From the NCBI GenBank assembly GCA_963736595.1, contig CAVTPG010000002.1, forward strand, positions 1 through 64,000: DNA of 64,000 nucleotides. The letters are read 5' to 3'. Of this stretch, positions 27,254 through 36,383 are shown piece by piece. Position 1 is the stretch's first letter. Each line of letters starts with the position of its first letter. This DNA is from Parapontixanthobacter sp963736595. Its GTDB lineage: Bacteria; Pseudomonadota; Alphaproteobacteria; Sphingomonadales; Sphingomonadaceae. The notes beneath the pieces were generated by a model. That model was not told the origin of the DNA, made no database searches, and was given only the letters and a program-made list of their open reading frames with translations. The position numbers were made by a program, and so were the translations under genes.

Positions 27254-28663
27254 TCAGATGTGCAGCGCTTTGCCGTAAGCCGACAACACGCTCTCATGCA
27301 TCATTTCGGACAGCGTGGGATGCGGAAAGACGGTTTGCATCAATTCCGCTTCGGTTGTTTCCAGCTGCTTGCCAACGGCATAGCCCTGAATCAATTCCGT
27401 CACTTCGGCCCCGATCATATGCGCGCCAAGTAGCTCACCCGTTTTGGCGTCGAACACGGTTTTGATGAACCCTTCCGCTTCGCCCAGCGCGATCGCCTTG
27501 CCGTTGCCGATGAACGGGAAGTTGCCGACTTTCACCGCATAGCCCGCTTCCTTTGCCTTGGCTTCGGTCAAGCCGACGCTGGCAATTTGCGGGTGGCAAT
27601 AGGTGCAGCCGGGAATGTTGTTGCGGTTCAGTGGGTGCGGATGCACGTCTTTATTGCCGAGATCCTGTGCAATCGCCTCGGCAGCGGTTACGCCTTCATG
27701 GCTTGCCTTATGCGCCAGCCACGGTCCGGGCACGCAATCGCCGATCGCCCATAGTCCCTTGGATTTCGTGCGACCGAAATCATCGATCTGGATAAAGCCG
27801 CGATCCATTTCGACCAGCTTCTCAAGCCCGATATTTTCCGTATTCGCCTGAATTCCGACGGCGACGATCACATGGCTAAATTCGGCTTCGGACAGTTTGC
27901 CGGACTTGTCCTTGATCTTGGCTTTCACACTCTTGTCGGACACTTTGAGGTCTTCGACCCCTGCGCCGGTCATGATCGTCATGCCCTGCTTGGTCAGAGA
28001 TTTTTCGAGGAAGGCGGAAACTTCTGCATCTTCCACCGGAACGACGCGATCGAGCATTTCCACGACCGTGACATCGGCGCCCATATCATTGTAGAAACTG
28101 GCAAATTCGATCCCGATGGCTCCTGAACCAATGACCAGCAACTTGGTCGGCATTTCGGTCGGCGTCATCGCATGGCGATACGTCCACACGCGCTTTCCAT
28201 CGGCCTTCGCAAACGGCAGATCGCGCGCCCGTGCGCCCGTCGCTACGATAATGTGCTTGGCGGTGAGCTGCTCTTCGCCCTTGTCACTTTTTACCGTCAG
28301 CGAGGTGGGGCCGGTCAGCGTGCCCGTGCCCATATGCACGGCAATCTTGTTCTTCTTCATCAGGTGCGCGATGCCCTGATTAAGCTGTTTCGCCACACCC
28401 CGACTGCGTTTTACCACCGCTTCCAAATCCGCTGAAATGTTCGAGGCAGCCAGCCCATAATCCTTGGCGTTCTGCATATAATGCATAATCTCGGCAGAGC
28501 GCAGCAGTGCTTTGGTCGGAATGCAGCCCCAATTAAGGCAAATACCGCCCAATAATTCACGTTCGACAATGGCCGTTTTCAGCCCCAATTGCGATGCGCG
28601 GATTGCGGCTACATAACCGCCGGGACCGGAGCCGAGAACGATCAGATCGTAAGGCTCGCTCAT
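27254..28663 (-). CDS. lpd: Dihydrolipoamide dehydrogenase (E3)
   Basis: A 469-aa flavoprotein disulfide reductase that reoxidises dihydrolipoyl groups on E2 using NAD+. Seen: the FAD motif VLGSGPGGYVAAIRA, the redox-active pair in GGICLNWGCIPTKALL, the NAD motif GSGAIGIEFASFY, and the C-terminal HPTLSE active-site His. The ATG at 28663 overlaps the aceF stop (ATGA), so E3 is made together with the pyruvate dehydrogenase E2. Genes for E1 alpha and beta are not in the window. Confidence 0.96.
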   Translation of the reverse strand: MSEPYDLIVLGSGPGGYVAAIRASQLGLKTAIVERELLGGICLNWGCIPTKALLRSAEIMHYMQNAKDYGLAASNISADLEAVVKRSRGVAKQLNQGIAHLMKKNKIAVHMGTGTLTGPTSLTVKSDKGEEQLTAKHIIVATGARARDLPFAKADGKRVWTYRHAMTPTEMPTKLLVIGSGAIGIEFASFYNDMGADVTVVEMLDRVVPVEDAEVSAFLEKSLTKQGMTIMTGAGVEDLKVSDKSVKAKIKDKSGKLSEAEFSHVIVAVGIQANTENIGLEKLVEMDRGFIQIDDFGRTKSKGLWAIGDCVPGPWLAHKASHEGVTAAEAIAQDLGNKDVHPHPLNRNNIPGCTYCHPQIASVGLTEAKAKEAGYAVKVGNFPFIGNGKAIALGEAEGFIKTVFDAKTGELLGAHMIGAEVTELIQGYAVGKQLETTEAELMQTVFPHPTLSEMMHESVLSAYGKALHI

Positions 28664-30012
28664 ACCAGCATCCCCATCGGATTTTCACACAAATCCTTGA
28701 ACGCCTGCATCAATTGCGCGCCGTCTGCGCCATCGATCGCGCGATGATCGAAGCTGCCGCTGGCGGTCATCACGCTGGCAATTTGTACTGCGCCATCGAC
28801 GATGTAGGGCCGCTGTTCGCCTGCACCCACGGCCATGATCATGGCTTGCGGCGGATTGATGACGGCATCGAATTGCTTGATGCCGAACATTCCAAGGTTC
28901 GACAGGCTGGCCGTGCCGCCCTGATATTCGTGCGGCTGCAACTTGCCCTCGCCCGCCTTGCCGATCAGCTCTTTCATTGTGGTGCTGATTGCGCCCAGAC
29001 CTTGGCTATCGGCATGGGTGACAATCGGCGTGATAAGACCGTTGGGCGCTGCGACAGCGACCGAAATATCGGCGCGTTTATAGCGGTGCAGCGTATCGCC
29101 CTGAAAACTGACATTGCATTGCGGGACGCGCATTAGCGCCCGCGCCAGCGCCTTGATCAGCATATCGTTGACCGACAGCTTGATACCGTCGGCTTCCAGC
29201 GTCGCATTCAATTCCTTGCGCAGTTTCAGCATCGCATCGAGGCGCACATCCACCGCCAGATAATAATGCGGCACTTGCTGTTTGCTCTCGGTCAGGCGGC
29301 GCGCGATGACCTTGCGCACATTCGACAACTTTTCTTCTGCGAACGGCGTGCCATATTCGCTTTCGGCAGGCGTCTTGGAAGGGACGCGGGGTGCCGCCAT
29401 TTCAGCGTTCGCATCCTGCGCGGGTTTGTCGGATTTGCTTGAGCCAGCCTTCGCATCCTCCACATCGGCTTTGACGATCCGGCCATTGGGTCCGCTCCCC
29501 TGAATAGCCGACAAGTCAAGATTTTTCTGCTCCGCAATGCGGCGAGCCAATGGAGATGCGATGATGCGATCTCCGCTTGAGGCTGGTTTAGTCGCAGGGG
29601 CGGCATCGGGTTGCGCACCATGCCGTGGCTGCGCTTTGGCAGGTTCGGAAGTGGCGCTGTCATCAGTGCTATCGTCGCTGGCGGCTTTTGCATCGGCGGG
29701 CGCTTCGGTCTTGCTGGCGCCGGCCCCCGCAGCGTCTCCCGCACTCTTCGCCGCAGCGTCCACATCCTCGCCTTCTTCGGCCAGCGTAGCGATGACGGCT
29801 CCGACTTTCACGCCCTCGGTGCCTTCCTCGACTGCGATCGCGGCAATCGTGCCTTCATCCACCGCTTCGAATTCCATCGTCGCCTTGTCGGTTTCGATCT
29901 CGGCCATGATGTCGCCGGACTGGACCGTATCGCCGACCTTCACCAGCCATTTGGCCAGCGTCCCCTCCTCCATAGTGGGCGACAGGGCAGGCATCTTGAT
30001 GGAAATCGGCAT
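28660..30012 (-). CDS. aceF: Pyruvate dehydrogenase E2, dihydrolipoamide acetyltransferase
   Basis: A 450-aa core subunit of the pyruvate dehydrogenase complex. It has one lipoyl domain (residues 1-80, lipoyl-Lys43 in IETDKATMEF), an acidic Ala-rich linker, a peripheral-subunit-binding domain near 140-176 (IIASPLARRIAEQKNLDLS), and a catalytic domain with His423 in DHRAIDGADGAQ. The ATG at 30012 (MPISIKMPALSPTMEEG) matches the lipoyl domain start; the 176 residues open upstream to 30540 are unrelated antisense to usp. The C-terminal features and the adjacent lpd support PDH over the 2-oxoglutarate complex. Confidence 0.95.
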   Translation of the reverse strand: MPISIKMPALSPTMEEGTLAKWLVKVGDTVQSGDIMAEIETDKATMEFEAVDEGTIAAIAVEEGTEGVKVGAVIATLAEEGEDVDAAAKSAGDAAGAGASKTEAPADAKAASDDSTDDSATSEPAKAQPRHGAQPDAAPATKPASSGDRIIASPLARRIAEQKNLDLSAIQGSGPNGRIVKADVEDAKAGSSKSDKPAQDANAEMAAPRVPSKTPAESEYGTPFAEEKLSNVRKVIARRLTESKQQVPHYYLAVDVRLDAMLKLRKELNATLEADGIKLSVNDMLIKALARALMRVPQCNVSFQGDTLHRYKRADISVAVAAPNGLITPIVTHADSQGLGAISTTMKELIGKAGEGKLQPHEYQGGTASLSNLGMFGIKQFDAVINPPQAMIMAVGAGEQRPYIVDGAVQIASVMTASGSFDHRAIDGADGAQLMQAFKDLCENPMGMLV

Positions 30013-30174
30013 AGATTTATTCGTCCTCGACCTTACGGAATCGACAGGCTTAACCTCTGGCCAAAATTCCCCGGAGAGGCAAGGTTCTTGCGCTGCACAG
30101 TTTTCTGGCGGATATTCGCGACTAATGCAGCAAGCGTTTAACAGGCTGCTGAACATAAACGGGTGGGATAAACG

Positions 30175-30627
30175 ATGCGGATATATATGGTCGTGATGGA
30201 CGAGACGGTCGAGGCGCGTAAAGCCTTGCGCTTCGCCTCGCAGCGAGCGGCGCGCACCGGGGGCGCTATCCACATTCTCGCCCTCGTTCCGCAAAACAAT
30301 TTCAACGCATTCGGAGGCGTTCAGGCGACGATCGAGCAGGAAGCCAAGGATCGCGCCGAAGTGCTGGCCAATAGCGAAGCCGGTAATATTTACGCCGAAC
30401 ATGGCAAACGTCCGACAATCGCGGTCAAAACCGGCGATCCGCAGGCATCGGTGAAAAAATACCTGGAGGAACACGGCAATATCTCTGCGCTGGTTCTGGG
30501 CAGTCACGCCGAATCCGGACCCGGCCCATTGGTCGCGCATTTTTCATCCAGCGCCGCAAGCCTGCCCTGCCCGCTATATATCGTGCCCGGAGGCCTGACG
30601 ACCGAGCAGATCGACGCTATCGCTTAA
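30175..30627 (+). CDS. Universal stress protein (UspA family)
   Basis: A 150-aa single-domain USP fold protein. It has the N-terminal MVVMDETVEARKALRFASQRA and a C-terminal segment LVLGSHAESGPGPLVAHFSSSAASLPCPLYIVPGG. The latter resembles the ATP-binding loop G-x2-G-x9-G(S/T) only loosely, so nucleotide binding is uncertain. It diverges from aceF over a 162-bp gap and converges with rnr. The ATG is preceded by a G-rich stretch (GGGTGGG) 7 bases upstream. Confidence 0.82.
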   Translation: MRIYMVVMDETVEARKALRFASQRAARTGGAIHILALVPQNNFNAFGGVQATIEQEAKDRAEVLANSEAGNIYAEHGKRPTIAVKTGDPQASVKKYLEEHGNISALVLGSHAESGPGPLVAHFSSSAASLPCPLYIVPGGLTTEQIDAIA

Positions 30628-30642
30628 GGCTCGCTAAATGCG

Positions 30643-33007
30643 TTAGCGGTTGCCGCCCTGATGGCGAATATTGCCAGGCCGTCCGCGCTTGCCGGGCTTG
30701 TGTTTGGCGGCGCCAGTCTTTGCGCCTTTCTTCCCGCCACCGCTTTTCGCGCCAGTTTTCTTTGCAGGCCCGCGTCGTTCGTGATTCTTCCGCCCATGCC
30801 GCCGATCCGGACCGCCGCGTGGCTCGATCGGATTGCCGTCGCTATCAAGCGGTTGAAACTTCAGCGCGCCGGTCAGCGGATTGGCTTCGGCCAGCTTTAG
30901 CTTCAGCCGGTCGCCTGTCTTGTAGCTTTGCCCGCTGCGTTCTCCGACCAGCGCTTGCGCTTGCTCGTCATAGCGGAAATAATCTTTGCCCAGCGTCGAT
31001 ACGGGTACGAGGCCATCGCCACCCAATGCTTCGATAGTGGCGAAAAACCCAAACGCCTGAACGCCGGTAATGCGCGTGTCGAACGTCTCGCCCACCCGCG
31101 CGGACAGCCACGCCGCGACATAGCGGTCGATCGTGTCGCGTTCGGCTTCCATCGCGCGGCGCTCGGCTTTGCTGATGGCATCGGTGATCTTCGCCAGCTC
31201 GGTTTTGTCCTTGTCGGACAGGCCGGACGTCGCCGGAAGATCGCCATGCGGTTGCGGCTGCTCCAGCTTGTAAGCATCTACCAGCGAACGATGGACCAGC
31301 AAATCGGCATACCGCCGGATCGGCGAGGTGAAGTGCCCATAACTGTCCAGCGACAGGCCGAAATGGCCCGCATTGACCGGCCCGTAATAGGCTTGCGTCT
31401 GGCTACGCAACACCGCTTCCATCATCTGCGCCTTTTCGGCCTCGTCATCGATTTCTGCGAGAAAGCGATTGAACAGCGCAGGCTTTATCACCTGACCCAG
31501 CGCCAGCTTGCGATTAAGCGTCGCTAGATATTCGCGCAACGCGACCAGCTTTTCCCGGCTCGGCGTTTCATGCACACGATAGACGACCGGCGCTTTCTTA
31601 GCTTCCAGCGCCTTGGCCGCTGCGACATTGGCGGCGATCATAAAGTCTTCCACGACCCGATGCGCATCCAGCCGCTCGCGCACGGCAATCTCGGTGATTT
31701 TGCCTTCATCATCCAGCATCACGCGGCGTTCCGGCAGTTCCAGATTAAGCGGCTCACGCGCTTCGCGAGCTTTGCTCAATGCGCCCCAGCACGCCCAGAG
31801 ATTGGTCAAATGCTCCGCCGCGCTGCCATCATCGATCCGCGCTTGTGCGTCTTCATAAGCGACGACTTCGTGGATGCGGACAATCGCGCGCGGTAAACCG
31901 CCAATTGGACAGCTTGCCCTCTGCCGAGACATGAACATGACACGCCATCGCTGCGCGATCCTCGCCTTCGCGCAAAGAGCAGACATCGGCCGACAGAACT
32001 TCGGGCAGCATCGGCACTACGCGGTCGGGGAAATATACCGAATTGCCGCGCTTGCGTGCTTCCCTATCGAGCGCGCCACCGGGCCGGACATAATAGGAGA
32101 CATCGGCGATGGCGATCAGCGCGTTGAACCCGCCCTGCCCGTCCGGTTCCGCCCAGATGGCATCATCGTGATCGCGCGCATCGGCAGGATCGATGGCAAG
32201 AATTGGCAAAGCGCGCAAATCCTCCCGCGTTTCCGCACTGACCGGCAGTTTCGCCGCGCGCTGAGCCTCATCCAGCGTGGCTTCGGGAAATACGTGCGGA
32301 ATGCCATGTTTGGAAATGGCAATGAGGCTGAAACTTTTCGGCGCCAGCGGATCGCCCAGAACTTCGACGACTTTCACACCGGCGCGCGGGGATTTGCCGA
32401 CCGATTCGGTTAGCACCAACTGCCCTGTTTCCGCTTCACCGATGTCGCTGATCGCAGAGCTGCTGCGAATGCGTTTATCGACCGGTGCGAGCCAATGTTT
32501 GCCGCTGGCATCGGTTTCAACAACGCCCATCAGGCCTTCATTTTGTGCAGGCAATTTCTTGATCGGATGCGCGACCCAGCCGCCCTGTGTTTCTTCGGTC
32601 CGCGCCAACACCCGATCGCCCAATTTCAAAGCGGGAATGCGCGGCTGCCCTTTCTTGCCGGATTTGCCTTCGATGACCCGCAAGCGCGGCGGCGGTGTGG
32701 CATCGTCTGGCTGCCAATTGTCGGGAATGGCGAAGGCCTCGCCATCCTCGATCTCGGCAACCCGCAGGACAGTGACTTTCGGCACGCCGCCCATGCGGTG
32801 ATAGGCCGTGCGCTTGCCATCGATCAGGCCTTCTTCGGCCATGTCTTTCAAGCGGCTTTTCAACGCGATTTTTTCCTGACCTTTCAGGCCGAACGCCTTG
32901 CCGATCTCGCGCTTGCCTGCCGGTCCATCGGCATTCTGAATAAATTCCAGGATTTGTTCGCGCGAGGGCAAGCCTGCGTCGTGCTTTTTGTCGTATTTTT
33001 TGACCAT
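30643..33007 (-). CDS. rnr: Ribonuclease R, frame break in the RNB domain
   Basis: About 787 aa when repaired. It is a processive 3'-5' exoribonuclease degrading structured RNA. The order is N-terminal winged-helix and cold-shock OB domains, the RNB catalytic domain (LAIDPADARDHDDAIW), an S1 domain (DTRITGVQAFGFFATIEALGG), and a Lys/Arg/Gly-rich tail. The frame breaks in the CG-repeat 31885-31892 at about residue 371. The first frame ends NWRFTARDCPHP and the second continues GGLPRAIVRIHEVVAYEDAQAR. Removing one base gives NWRFTRAIVRIHE, as expected. The ATG at 33007 starts MVKKYDKKHD. Confidence 0.9.
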
Positions 33008-33072
33008 GCGCGCGATATGGGGAGCGCACTGGCCCGTGTCACGCGATAGTTCGCCAGAGGATCAGCAAGCGG

Positions 33073-34617
33073 TCAGTAAGCGCGTCCGACCAAAATACGC
33101 TCGACCGCCGGATCGCCGGTGAAGATACACGCGCCATCAGCTGCCGCTGCACCTATGGGTACGTTGCGGAATGTGAGCTTCAACGCCTTCAACCGCTCGA
33201 TAATCTGCTCCAGAGCCGCGCCGGTCGGCCGCGACCATTGCACTTCGGCCCAGCCGGGAAACTTGGCCTCGTCGTCATACATCGCTTCAAGCTGTGCAAA
33301 TTGCGTCACATCGCGGCGGATATTCGCTTCACGCCGCTCGCGGGCTTCTGCCAGCATGGACAATTGCATCGCGTCGAGCATGGCGGGGATCGTCTCTGCC
33401 GCTTCATCTCGCGAAGGGGTCTGGAAATTGACTTTGCCGGTTTCCGCGTTCCACAAATCGTCACGGCGCAGCAGGCTGACGACATCGCTATCCATATCGC
33501 GCCCGCCCACTTCAATTATGACGGGCACGCCTTTGCGGACCCAGTCCCAACGCTTCGCCGCTGCCTTGCCCGGTTTCTTGTCGAGCAGCACCCGCACCCG
33601 CTCGCCCAAAGCGCGCGCATCGGCTAGCTTGGCGCGCAACACTTCACAGTAATCGATCAGCGCCTGATCTTCCGGCTTGTCGCGCAGCATCGGTAGAATG
33701 ACCACTTGATGCGGGGCCAGTGCGGGCGGTGTGCGCAACCCATCATCATCGCCATGCGTCATGATCACGCCGCCGATCATTCGCGTGGAAACACCCCAAC
33801 TGGTGGTGTGGCAAAGGGTCTGCTGCCCTTCGCGGTCCTGATACTGGATGCCCGCCGCTTCCGAAAAATTGGTGCCAAGATAATGCGATGTGCCTGCTTG
33901 CAAGGCTTTGCCATCCTGCATCATCGCTTCGATCGACCAGGTTTCGACCGCGCCGGGAAACCGTTCGTTCTCCGGTTTTTCGCCAGCAATCACCGGCAGA
34001 GCGAGGTCTTCCTCGGCACAGGCGCGATAGACCTCCAGCATTCGCAGGGTATGCTCCTTTGCCTCCGTGTCCGTCGCGTGCGCTGTATGCCCTTCCTGCC
34101 AGAGAAATTCGGTGGTGCGCAGAAACATTCGAGTGCGCATTTCCCAGCGCACGACATTGGCCCACTGATTGGTCAGCAGCGGCAAATCGCGCCAGCTTTG
34201 CACCCAGCGCGCCATGGCATCACCGATAATCGTTTCCGACGTCGGCCGCACGACCAACGGTTCTTCCAGCTTGGCCGCAGGATCGGGAATGAGCTTGCCC
34301 GAACCATCCGCAATCAGCCGGTGATGCGTGACGACTGCCATTTCCTTGGCAAACCCATCAACGTGCTCGGCTTCGCGTTCGAAATTGGACAGCGGAATGA
34401 AGATCGGGAAATAGCAGTTTTCATGGCCCGTCGCTTTGATCCGGTCGTCCAGCAATCGCTGGATACGCTCCCAGATGCCATAGCCCCACGGCTTGATGAC
34501 CATACAGCCGCGCACGCCGGATTCCTCGGCCAGATCGGCTTCGGCTATGACCGCCTGATACCAGTCTGCAAAATTATCGTCGCGTTTAACGCTGAGGGCG
34601 TGGCGGATTTGAGCCAA
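33073..34617 (-). CDS. proS: Prolyl-tRNA synthetase, archaeal/eukaryal-like type
   Basis: A 514-aa class II synthetase. The sequence (VIKPWGYGIWERIQRLL, PLVVRPTSETIIGDAMARWVQSWRDLPLL, LRTTEFLWQEGHTAHAT, GTSHYLGTNFSEAAGIQYQD) follows the archaeal and eukaryal ProRS form. There is no INS editing insertion between motifs 2 and 3, unlike E. coli ProRS of about 570 aa. The C-terminal extension ends ERILVGRAY; the final Tyr is a mark of this type. Such enzymes occur in some bacteria, so this is a lineage trait, not necessarily a recent transfer. It is encoded 65 bp from rnr on the same strand. Confidence 0.93.
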   Translation of the reverse strand: MAQIRHALSVKRDDNFADWYQAVIAEADLAEESGVRGCMVIKPWGYGIWERIQRLLDDRIKATGHENCYFPIFIPLSNFEREAEHVDGFAKEMAVVTHHRLIADGSGKLIPDPAAKLEEPLVVRPTSETIIGDAMARWVQSWRDLPLLTNQWANVVRWEMRTRMFLRTTEFLWQEGHTAHATDTEAKEHTLRMLEVYRACAEEDLALPVIAGEKPENERFPGAVETWSIEAMMQDGKALQAGTSHYLGTNFSEAAGIQYQDREGQQTLCHTTSWGVSTRMIGGVIMTHGDDDGLRTPPALAPHQVVILPMLRDKPEDQALIDYCEVLRAKLADARALGERVRVLLDKKPGKAAAKRWDWVRKGVPVIIEVGGRDMDSDVVSLLRRDDLWNAETGKVNFQTPSRDEAAETIPAMLDAMQLSMLAEARERREANIRRDVTQFAQLEAMYDDEAKFPGWAEVQWSRPTGAALEQIIERLKALKLTFRNVPIGAAAADGACIFTGDPAVERILVGRAY

Positions 34618-34689
34618 GGAAAGTCACCTGATTATCTGCGCGAGTGCGCGTGAAATGTTTCTTGTTTTAGCGCGGATCGAAGACGCGGC

Positions 34690-35262
34690 TTATTGGTCCA
34701 ACTCGTCCAGACGTTTCTGCATCGCCGTCATTTGCTCGCGCATGGCCGACAATTCGTCTTTGCCCGGCTCAGCTGCGGCTGTTGGCTGCTGGGCTTCATC
34801 CGCATCACCGGAGTCCGTGCGCGGCATAAAAGCCGTGGTCGCCGCTTTCATCATTGCCATATTCGTCTCTGCCAGTTTGGCGAAGGGATTGGCGCCCATA
34901 CCTTGCTGAAAAACTTCGCGCATCTGTTCCTGATTGGCGTGAAATTGCGCCATCGAGGCTTCGAGATATTGCGGCATCATGGCCTGCATCGACTTGCCAT
35001 ACATCCCGATCAATTCGCGCAAGAAGCTGACGGGGAGCATCTGCTCGCCATTGGCCTCTTCATCCATGATAATCTGCGTCAGGATCGCGTGAGTGATGTC
35101 ATCACCGCTGCGCGCATCGATCACTTGAAAATCGACGTTTTCGCGGACCATCGCTGACAAATCATCCAGCGTGATATAGCTCGACGAGGACGTATTATAG
35201 AGCCGCCGATTGGCGTATTTCTTGATGATGACGGCGTTACCGTCGGCGGGTTTCTTCGCCAT
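34690..35262 (-). CDS. phaR: Polyhydroxyalkanoate synthesis repressor PhaR
   Basis: A 190-aa protein with the PHB/PHA accumulation regulator DNA-binding domain at the N-terminus (VIIKKYANRRLYNTSSSSYITLDDLS) followed by a PHB_acc repeat region (LLPVSFLRELIGMYGKSMQAM in part). The C-terminal part contains a charged coiled coil (LSAMREQMTAMQKRLDELDQ). It represses phasin genes until it binds polyhydroxybutyrate granules. The ATG at 35262 (MAKKPADGNAV) is preferred over a 25-residue upstream extension. No phasin or PHA synthase gene is in the window. Confidence 0.92.
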   Translation of the reverse strand: MAKKPADGNAVIIKKYANRRLYNTSSSSYITLDDLSAMVRENVDFQVIDARSGDDITHAILTQIIMDEEANGEQMLPVSFLRELIGMYGKSMQAMMPQYLEASMAQFHANQEQMREVFQQGMGANPFAKLAETNMAMMKAATTAFMPRTDSGDADEAQQPTAAAEPGKDELSAMREQMTAMQKRLDELDQ

Positions 35263-35333
35263 GGGAATGGATCCTTTGCTCCGGGCTTTTGCTGCGCTTA
35301 GCATCTGCACAATCGCAGGCGCAACATCGCTCG

Positions 35334-36383
35334 TCAAATACGCGCGAAACGATGTCCCAGAACGGTCAGCAATTCATATTGCGAGAGGCCGGTCGCGCGC
35401 GATTTCTCTGGCAGGGAATACGGCACGTCGAGCCAGTCGCCTTCCCGCAAATGCAGTGCGGCGCTGCAATCCACAACGATCATATCCATCGAAATTTTGC
35501 CAAGCATCGGAAGCTCAGTGTCGCCGCACAAAAGTGCAGCATTGTCATGCTTGTTCGCGCGTAAGAAACCATCGGCATATCCGAGTGACACAACCGCAAC
35601 TTCCATCGCGCGGGGTGCGGTAAAAGTGGCGTTGTAGCCGACTTTCTCGCCCGCTGAGATAGCGCGGCGCTGGATGATGGCAGCTTGGGGGTAAGCGACT
35701 TGCGCAAGATGGTCCGTAAACTCACTGCGCGGAATACCGCCATAAAGCGACAGGTCCGGGCGTGTCAGATCGAAGTGATAATCGCTGCCCAATGCGATGC
35801 CTGCGCTGTTGCACAGGCTGGCTGACTGATGCGGCACAAGCGGCAGCACTTCGCGAAATCGACTGAGCTGCTCGGCATTCATCGCGCTGTCTTCATCCGC
35901 ACAGGCCAGATGCGACATCAGCACATCGATATCGAGCGCAGCAATCGCAGGATCAGCCAATTCCGTATGCGACACGCCAAGCCGATTGATGCCGGTATCG
36001 ACCATCAGATGGCATGGGCCACCGCCCGCTCGCGTCCATTCCAGCGCTTGGACGAGCGAGTTGATAACCGGCCTAGCGCCAACGGCCTTTGCGTAATCGG
36101 CTTCAGCGGGATTGGTCGGGCCATGCAGCACGCTGATTTGTTCCGGCGCAACATATGCCAAAAGCGGTTCGACTTCCTGCCAATGCGCCACGAAAAATGC
36201 CGAGCAGCCGGCATCGCGTAAGGTGGGGACACATTGATCGACGCCCAGACCATAGCAATTGGCCTTGACCGCTGCGCCCGCTTTTGCGCTGCCTGACAAG
36301 CGATCGAGCGCGCGCCAATTTGCCGCCAGCGCATCGCGGTCGATATTCAGGCGTAAAGTCTGCGGCGGCGCTTCAAATGTCAT
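35334..36383 (-). CDS. alr: Alanine racemase
   Basis: A 349-aa PLP enzyme making D-Ala for peptidoglycan. The PLP lysine is Lys40 in AAVKANCYGLGVDQ, with MVDTGINRLGV, CNSAGIALGSDYHFDLTRPDLSLYGG, and the catalytic Tyr in GEKVGYNATF. The ATG at 36383 is chosen; an in-frame TTG lies two codons upstream. It overlaps the end of the MFS gene by 11 bp, so the two are probably co-translated. If the carrier moves amino acids the pairing might be functional, but nothing here proves it. Confidence 0.93.
   Translation of the reverse strand: MTFEAPPQTLRLNIDRDALAANWRALDRLSGSAKAGAAVKANCYGLGVDQCVPTLRDAGCSAFFVAHWQEVEPLLAYVAPEQISVLHGPTNPAEADYAKAVGARPVINSLVQALEWTRAGGGPCHLMVDTGINRLGVSHTELADPAIAALDIDVLMSHLACADEDSAMNAEQLSRFREVLPLVPHQSASLCNSAGIALGSDYHFDLTRPDLSLYGGIPRSEFTDHLAQVAYPQAAIIQRRAISAGEKVGYNATFTAPRAMEVAVVSLGYADGFLRANKHDNAALLCGDTELPMLGKISMDMIVVDCSAALHLREGDWLDVPYSLPEKSRATGLSQYELLTVLGHRFARI

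Noticed and set aside
30013..30540. A 176-residue N-terminal extension of aceF in the open frame
   Set aside because: It runs antisense through the universal stress protein gene, shows no domain-like pattern, and the lipoyl domain starts exactly at the ATG 30012.
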